This document shows positions 60,012 through 64,000 of a DNA stretch of 64,000 nucleotides, piece by piece. A program made the position numbers and the translations under genes. The DNA lies in assembly GCF_013201075.1 (NCBI RefSeq), contig NZ_CP053708.1, positions 4,035,501-4,099,500 on the forward strand. Reading direction: 5' to 3'. Position 1 is the first letter of the stretch. Each line of letters starts with the position of its first letter. The notes under the pieces were generated by a model, which worked only from the letters and a program-made list of their open reading frames with translations, did no database searches and was not told the origin of the DNA. Source of the DNA: Lichenicola cladoniae (GTDB lineage Bacteria > Pseudomonadota > Alphaproteobacteria > Acetobacterales > Acetobacteraceae).

Positions 60012-61220
60012 ATGCCGACCCTGAGCCAGCAGCTTCTCGCCAAGGAAGCGAAGTACGGCGCCAGCAACTACAAGCCACTCGACGTGATGCTGTGCCGCGG
60101 CGAGGGCGTCTGGGTTTGGGACCTGGACGGAAAGCGCTACCTCGATTGCCTCTCGGCCTATTCGGCGGTCAACCAGGGCCATTGCCATCCGCGCATCCTG
60201 GCTGCACTGACCGAGCAGGCATCGAGGCTCACCTTGACCTCCAGGGCGTTCCACAACGACCAGCTCGGGCTGTTCTACGAGGAGCTCTGCACCCTCACCC
60301 GCTCCACGCGCGCGCTGCCGATGAACTCCGGCGCGGAAGCGGTGGAGACGGCGCTGAAGGTGGCACGCAAATGGGCCTACCAGGTCAAGGGCGTCCCGGC
60401 CGACCAGGCGGAGATCATCGTCTGCGATGGTAATTTCCATGGCCGCACCCTGTCGGTGGTCAGCTTCAGCACCGACGAGCCGTCCCGTCATGGCTTCGGC
60501 CCGTTCACGTCGGGCTTCCGGATCATCCCGTACGGCGACGCCGACGCGCTGGAAGCGGCCATCACCCGCAACACCGCCGCCTTCCTGGTCGAGCCGATCC
60601 AGGGCGAGGCGGGCGTCATCATCCCGCCGGCCGGCTACCTGGCGCGGGCGCGGGCACTCTGCACCGAACATGACGTGCTGCTGATCCTGGACGAGATCCA
60701 GACTGGCCTCGGCCGCACCGGCGCGTTGCTGGCCGAGGAGCATGAGGGGATCGAGGCGGACCTGACGCTGATCGGCAAGGCGCTGTCCGGCGGCTTCTAT
60801 CCGGTCTCGGCGGTCCTGAGCCACGACGCGGCGATGGGGGTCCTGAAGCCCGGGGAGCATGGCTCCACCTTCGGCGGCAACCCACTTGCCTGCGCGGTGT
60901 CGCGCATGGCGCTGAAGGTATTGGTCGAGGAGGGCATGATCGAGAATTCGGCCCGCATGGGCCGGCGCCTGCAGGACGGGCTGGCGGCGATCCAGACCGG
61001 GGTGGTGCGCGAGGTGCGCGGGCGCGGGCTGATGATCGCGATCGAACTCGATCCGGCAGCCGGCGGGGCCCGGCGGTTTTGCGAGCATCTGCGCGACCAG
61101 GGGATCCTGTGCAAGGAGACCCATACGAACACGCTGCGGGTAACGCCGCCGCTGGTGATCGATACGGACACGGTGGACTGGGCACTGGACCGGTTCAGCC
61201 GGGTCCTGTCCGCCGCATAG
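60012..61220 (+). CDS. rocD: Ornithine--oxo-acid aminotransferase
   Basis: A 402-residue class III PLP aminotransferase: [64 protein letters not shown], and the PLP lysine in [15 protein letters not shown]. These match ornithine delta-aminotransferases, which form glutamate semialdehyde from ornithine. It links arginine breakdown and proline metabolism. It stands 42 bases after the phosphoesterase gene, on the same strand. Confidence 0.95.
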   Translation: MPTLSQQLLAKEAKYGASNYKPLDVMLCRGEGVWVWDLDGKRYLDCLSAYSAVNQGHCHPRILAALTEQASRLTLTSRAFHNDQLGLFYEELCTLTRSTRALPMNSGAEAVETALKVARKWAYQVKGVPADQAEIIVCDGNFHGRTLSVVSFSTDEPSRHGFGPFTSGFRIIPYGDADALEAAITRNTAAFLVEPIQGEAGVIIPPAGYLARARALCTEHDVLLILDEIQTGLGRTGALLAEEHEGIEADLTLIGKALSGGFYPVSAVLSHDAAMGVLKPGEHGSTFGGNPLACAVSRMALKVLVEEGMIENSARMGRRLQDGLAAIQTGVVREVRGRGLMIAIELDPAAGGARRFCEHLRDQGILCKETHTNTLRVTPPLVIDTDTVDWALDRFSRVLSAA

Positions 61221-61232
61221 CGGGCCGGGGGA

Positions 61233-61634
61233 TTATTGGTTGCCGGTTGCCTGCGGCAGCAGATCCTCGACCGGATCATTGGCGTGGCGCAGATGCCAGA
61301 GGCGCTCGTAGGCCGCGATCATGCCTTCAAGCGATCGCCGCGAGGCCGCGTGCGACCCGGAATAGGGTCCGGGGTTCTGCGAGCCTGGCTGAGTGCCGCC
61401 ATGCTGCAGCAGCACCACCTCCAGGATCTGCAGGAGGCTTGCTGCGACCTCGAGATCGACCAGGTCACAGGCCTGGTGGACGGCGACGAGGATCCGCTCC
61501 GGGAGGCGGCGATGCTGGCGCGGGATGACCGCCTGCGGGTTCCGGGTGGGTCTCCTGATGTCGCGCACCGGCAGGAGATGGATATCGTCCGATACCGGAC
61601 CTCCATCGTCGAGCCATGGTTGATCAACTCTCAT
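61233..61634 (-). CDS. Hypothetical protein, conserved-looking (133 aa)
   Basis: A leaderless protein with a basic, Pro-rich start and a helical part: RRLPERILVAVHQACDLVDLEVAASLLQILEVVLL, then RRSLEGMIAAYERLWHLRH. This helix-helix pattern looks like a small conserved family of Acetobacteraceae that I cannot name. An equally long frame exists on the plus strand; the minus frame is preferred because its composition is protein-like and its helices amphipathic. It is convergent with rocD (12-base gap). Confidence 0.6.
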   Translation of the reverse strand: MRVDQPWLDDGGPVSDDIHLLPVRDIRRPTRNPQAVIPRQHRRLPERILVAVHQACDLVDLEVAASLLQILEVVLLQHGGTQPGSQNPGPYSGSHAASRRSLEGMIAAYERLWHLRHANDPVEDLLPQATGNQ

Positions 61635-61760
61635 GCCTAAAATCCCGTACGAGCTGCCAGCGCCGCGCTGACACCCGTTATTATATCGTTATACCCCTAA
61701 CATTCTGTTAGAAAAGGGCATTGATGACATTTCGATCAGAAACGTCACCGGCTTGCTGCA

Positions 61761-61784
61761 GAGGCCACTCGCCCGAGTGGCCTC
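61761..61784 (-). terminator. Strong hairpin downstream of the HPF-CSD gene
   Basis: GAGGCCACTCG-CC-CGAGTGGCCTC, an 11-base perfect GC-rich dyad 23 bases after the gene's stop on the minus strand. No T-tract is seen, but the stability and place suggest transcript termination or 3'-end protection. Confidence 0.6.
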
Positions 61785-61806
61785 CTGGCCTGCCGAGCCT
61801 CGATTT

Positions 61807-62382
61807 TTAGGCGTGTCTGGCTGCCAGCCGCACTTTGACAGCAACTGGCCCGGTTCCGCTAATTTCCGGGACGTAATGTACGGCATCGCCCCGTTTCAGC
61901 GCCTCGAAACGACCGCTGGTCACGCTGTCGCGGTGGAAATAAAGCTGGGTGCCGACATTATCGATCAGGAAGCCGTGGTCGGCACCCGGCTCGATCAGCG
62001 CGATCTGGCCGGCCAGGGCATCGGCACTGGTGGACGGTGCGCTGGCATGGTCGATCTGCTTCGCCTTGTAGGATTCGAGCTGCTTCTCGGCCGCCTTGAA
62101 GGCTTCCCGCAGCGAACTGTAGACGTCCGGATGAGCGTGGCGCTCCCTGGCGTGATGCGGTTCCCGTGATACGACAAGGTCGCGGCCCGGCACCGACAGC
62201 GTCACGTGGACCTCGAACAGGTTGCCGGTCTGGTGCTGCTGGTGCAGCGCCTCGACCGAGACGCGGCATCCGGTCAGATGGCCGTAGCGAACTTCAAGCC
62301 GCCTGACCTGGCGCCTGATCTCCGCCTCGACGGACTCGGAGGCCTGCAGGTTGTGGAAGGCGATCTCGAGCGGACGATCCAT
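61807..62382 (-). CDS. Ribosome hibernation factor-like protein fused to a cold-shock domain
   Basis: A 191-residue protein. Residues 1-105 form an HPF/RaiA domain (LEIAFHNLQASESVEAEIRRQVRRLEVRYGHLTGCRVSVE...FEVHVTLSVPGRDLVV). Residues 130-190 form a cold-shock-like OB fold (GQIALIEPGADHGFLIDNVGTQLYFHRDSV...GDAVHYV), with most RNA-binding aromatic positions changed. It probably binds the decoding centre of idle ribosomes. It replaces the dimerising tail of long HPF. GAGGGA precedes ATG 62382. Confidence 0.88.
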   Translation of the reverse strand: MDRPLEIAFHNLQASESVEAEIRRQVRRLEVRYGHLTGCRVSVEALHQQHQTGNLFEVHVTLSVPGRDLVVSREPHHARERHAHPDVYSSLREAFKAAEKQLESYKAKQIDHASAPSTSADALAGQIALIEPGADHGFLIDNVGTQLYFHRDSVTSGRFEALKRGDAVHYVPEISGTGPVAVKVRLAARHA

Positions 62383-62513
62383 GGTTTTTCCCTCGAACAT
62401 TGGCGTCCGCCGGGACCGGTCTCGCCGGAGGCGGACGTTCGTCTAACAACACATTGTACGAACCGGCGGTTTTGACAACGCCCGATGTTCGACGCGGCAG
62501 CCTATCGCGCCGA

Positions 62514-63380
62514 TCAGGAGAAGACGATGGTCTTGCGCCCGTTGAGAATGACTCGATCGTCGAGGTAGGTATGCACGGCACGCGCCAGCACCCGGCGCTC
62601 GATGTCGCGGCCCTTGCGCACCAGATCCTCCGGCGTGTCGCGATGCGAGATTCGTTCCACGTCCTGTTCGATGATCGGTCCCTCGTCCAGGGCGGCGGTG
62701 ACGAAATGCGACGTCGCGCCGATCAGCTTCACGCCGCGCTCGTGCGCCTGGTGATACGGCCTGGCACCCTTGAAGCCGGGCAGGAACGAGTGATGGATGT
62801 TGATGCAGCGGCCGAACAGCTTTGCTGCAAGCCCGTCCGACAGGATCTGCATGTAACGCGCCAGCACCACGAGGTCGGTGCCGGTTTCCTGCACCAGGCG
62901 CCAGATCCCGGCTTCCTGCTGCATCCTGGTCTCGCGGCTGACCGGCAGCATGTGGAACGGGATATCGCCGATCGTCGCCAGCCCGTACGTCTCGCGCGGA
63001 TAGTTGGAGACGATGGCGCAGATATCCATCGGCAGCTCGCCGGTGCGCCAACGATAGATGAGATCGTTCAGGCAATGGTCCGGACGCGATGCCAGAATCA
63101 TGACCCGCCGCCGATCGGCCTGGCTGCGCAGGCTCCAGTGCATCGAGAAATGCGCCGCCACCGCATCGAAGCCGCGGCGCAGATCCTGGATCGACCCACC
63201 CGCATGATCGACGACCGCGAACACCACGCGCATGAAGAAGCGCCCGGTCTCGAGATCGTTGAACTGCTGCGCATCCAGGATATTGCCGCCGCGCTCGAAC
63301 AGGCAGGCCGTGGTTGCGGCGACGATCCCCGGCGCATCGGCGCAAGAGATCGTCAGCACGAACGAATGCGACGGAATCAT
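62514..63380 (-). CDS. purU: Formyltetrahydrofolate deformylase
   Basis: A 288-residue enzyme hydrolysing 10-formyl-THF to THF and formate, balancing the one-carbon pool. It has an N-terminal ACT domain ([36 protein letters not shown]). The formyltransferase domain carries [32 protein letters not shown] (catalytic His) and [20 protein letters not shown] (catalytic Asp). ATG 63380 begins at MIPSHSF; an upstream extension lacks conservation. It lies just upstream (for the minus strand, downstream) of nrdB's 3' end. Confidence 0.95.
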   Translation of the reverse strand: MIPSHSFVLTISCADAPGIVAATTACLFERGGNILDAQQFNDLETGRFFMRVVFAVVDHAGGSIQDLRRGFDAVAAHFSMHWSLRSQADRRRVMILASRPDHCLNDLIYRWRTGELPMDICAIVSNYPRETYGLATIGDIPFHMLPVSRETRMQQEAGIWRLVQETGTDLVVLARYMQILSDGLAAKLFGRCINIHHSFLPGFKGARPYHQAHERGVKLIGATSHFVTAALDEGPIIEQDVERISHRDTPEDLVRKGRDIERRVLARAVHTYLDDRVILNGRKTIVFS

Positions 63381-63390
63381 GCCGACAGTA

Positions 63391-64000
63391 TCAGGCGGGA
63401 ACGGCAGTCGATGCCTGCCAGTCGGCGCCGATCGAGGCGGTGAACGCCTCTTCCCAGGTGCCTGTCGTAGAGGCCCGGCTGTATTCGGTGGAGCGGTTCT
63501 CGAAGAAGTTCGCGTGTTCCACCGCATTCAGCATGTCGTCGAGCCAGGGCAGCGGATTGCTCTCGATGTTGTAGAGCGGATCGAGCCCGAGCTGCATCAA
63601 GCGGCGATCGGCCACGAAGCGGATGTAGGTTTTCACCTGGGCGGCATCGAGACCTTCCACCGGCCCGAGCTCGAAGGCGAGATCGATGAACGCGTCCTCG
63701 TGATGCACGATGGTGGCGCAGATCTCGGTCAGTTCGGTGCGGAGCTGCTCGGTCCAGATTTCCGGATTCTCCTGGATGAACACCCGGAACAGGCGGATCA
63801 CCGACAGGCAATGCAGCGTCTCGTCGCGCACCGACCACGTCACGATCTGGCCCATGCCCTTGAGCTTGTTGAAGCGCGGAAAGTTCAGCAGGATCGCGAA
63901 CGATGCGAACAGCTGCAGACCCTCGGTGAAGGCGCCGAACGCTGCCAGCGTCTTGGCGATCTCATGCTTGTTCTCGACCGAGAACCCCTGCATGTAATCG
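63391..64000 (-). CDS. nrdB: Ribonucleotide reductase beta subunit, C-terminal part (runs off the right edge)
   Basis: The frame is open to the window edge, so the N-terminal part is missing. The visible 203 codons carry [19 protein letters not shown] and [18 protein letters not shown], in which Glu and His residues are ligands of the di-iron centre. The C-terminus contains [23 protein letters not shown]. Class I subunit beta houses the radical used for deoxyribonucleotide synthesis with NrdA. It ends 10 bases before purU starts. Confidence 0.95.
   Translation of the reverse strand, partial: DYMQGFSVENKHEIAKTLAAFGAFTEGLQLFASFAILLNFPRFNKLKGMGQIVTWSVRDETLHCLSVIRLFRVFIQENPEIWTEQLRTELTEICATIVHHEDAFIDLAFELGPVEGLDAAQVKTYIRFVADRRLMQLGLDPLYNIESNPLPWLDDMLNAVEHANFFENRSTEYSRASTTGTWEEAFTASIGADWQASTAVPA

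Noticed and set aside
55362-61124. Large antisense frames (55362-57239 plus; 58836-61124 minus)
   Set aside because: They overlap entire, well-recognised genes (ilvB; serB, phosphoesterase and rocD) and show no family resemblance.
61236-61640. Plus-strand frame of 134 codons opposite the hypothetical gene at 61233-61634
   Set aside because: Both frames are open, but the minus frame has clear amphipathic helices and a family-like pattern, while the plus frame has neither.

Overview
The window is GC-rich, densely packed DNA that reads as a chromosomal segment of an alphaproteobacterium, most likely of the family Acetobacteraceae. The supporting signs are a sorbosone-dehydrogenase-family PQQ enzyme, a sugar-alcohol ABC transporter paired with a polyol dehydrogenase, a miaA-ilvB-ilvN-ilvC run divergent from serB, and an RaiA/HPF protein fused to a cold-shock domain. 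No prophage, CRISPR array, insertion sequence or rRNA was seen.

Layout. (1) 1-2870: the start of a TonB-dependent receptor, then a small hypothetical gene, a triple-BON protein and a zinc alcohol dehydrogenase. Two identical, perfect FNR-type boxes serve these genes. (2) 2900-33430: a large exopolysaccharide (EPS) locus. It holds a GumB-like outer-membrane export lipoprotein with a beta-barrel partner; two acyltransferases; a 1539-residue repeat/SGNH-hydrolase/RTX protein; a HAD-UbiA fusion divergent from an SMR-type transporter; several GT-C membrane glycosyltransferases; an eight-gene, fully overlapping operon (WecG-like GT, GumC-like copolymerase/ATPase, polymerase, GT2, GH5, flippase, GT39, GT87); a PRPP synthetase and a YqaA/VTT protein; a LuxR-type regulator with a degenerate receiver; and the priming glycosyl-phosphate transferase with another glycosyltransferase. 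(3) 33430-40060: an EEP-family phosphatase/nuclease, a Tudor-like DUF2945 protein, kynureninase, DUF1127, sorbosone dehydrogenase, 3-methyladenine glycosylase and a lone membrane glycosyltransferase. (4) 40180-44870: an accessory block of hipBA with repeated operators, a decayed fragment, an F420-reductase-like protein, an SDR and a LysR regulator, ending at tRNA-Gly. (5) 45300-64000: housekeeping genes: thioredoxin/TPR (YbbN-like), Lon N-domain protein, Trm112, GNAT, a polyol ABC operon, branched-chain amino-acid biosynthesis, miaA, serB, a metallophosphoesterase, ornithine aminotransferase, HPF-CSD, purU and the 3' part of nrdB.

How the parts fit. The EPS locus encodes nearly a whole Wzx/Wzy pathway: priming, chain elongation, flipping, polymerisation, export, acyl decoration, a trimming glycanase and a large secreted RTX esterase-like protein. 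The most distinctive feature is a set of genes that together could make and use polyprenyl-phosphoryl-ribose. They are PRPP synthetase, a UbiA-type polyprenyl phosphoribosyltransferase fused to a HAD phosphatase, an SMR-type flippase candidate, a VTT-family lipid transporter candidate and several GT-C transferases. This suggests a pentofuranose residue in the polymer. It is inference from family membership and position, not shown by the sequence alone.
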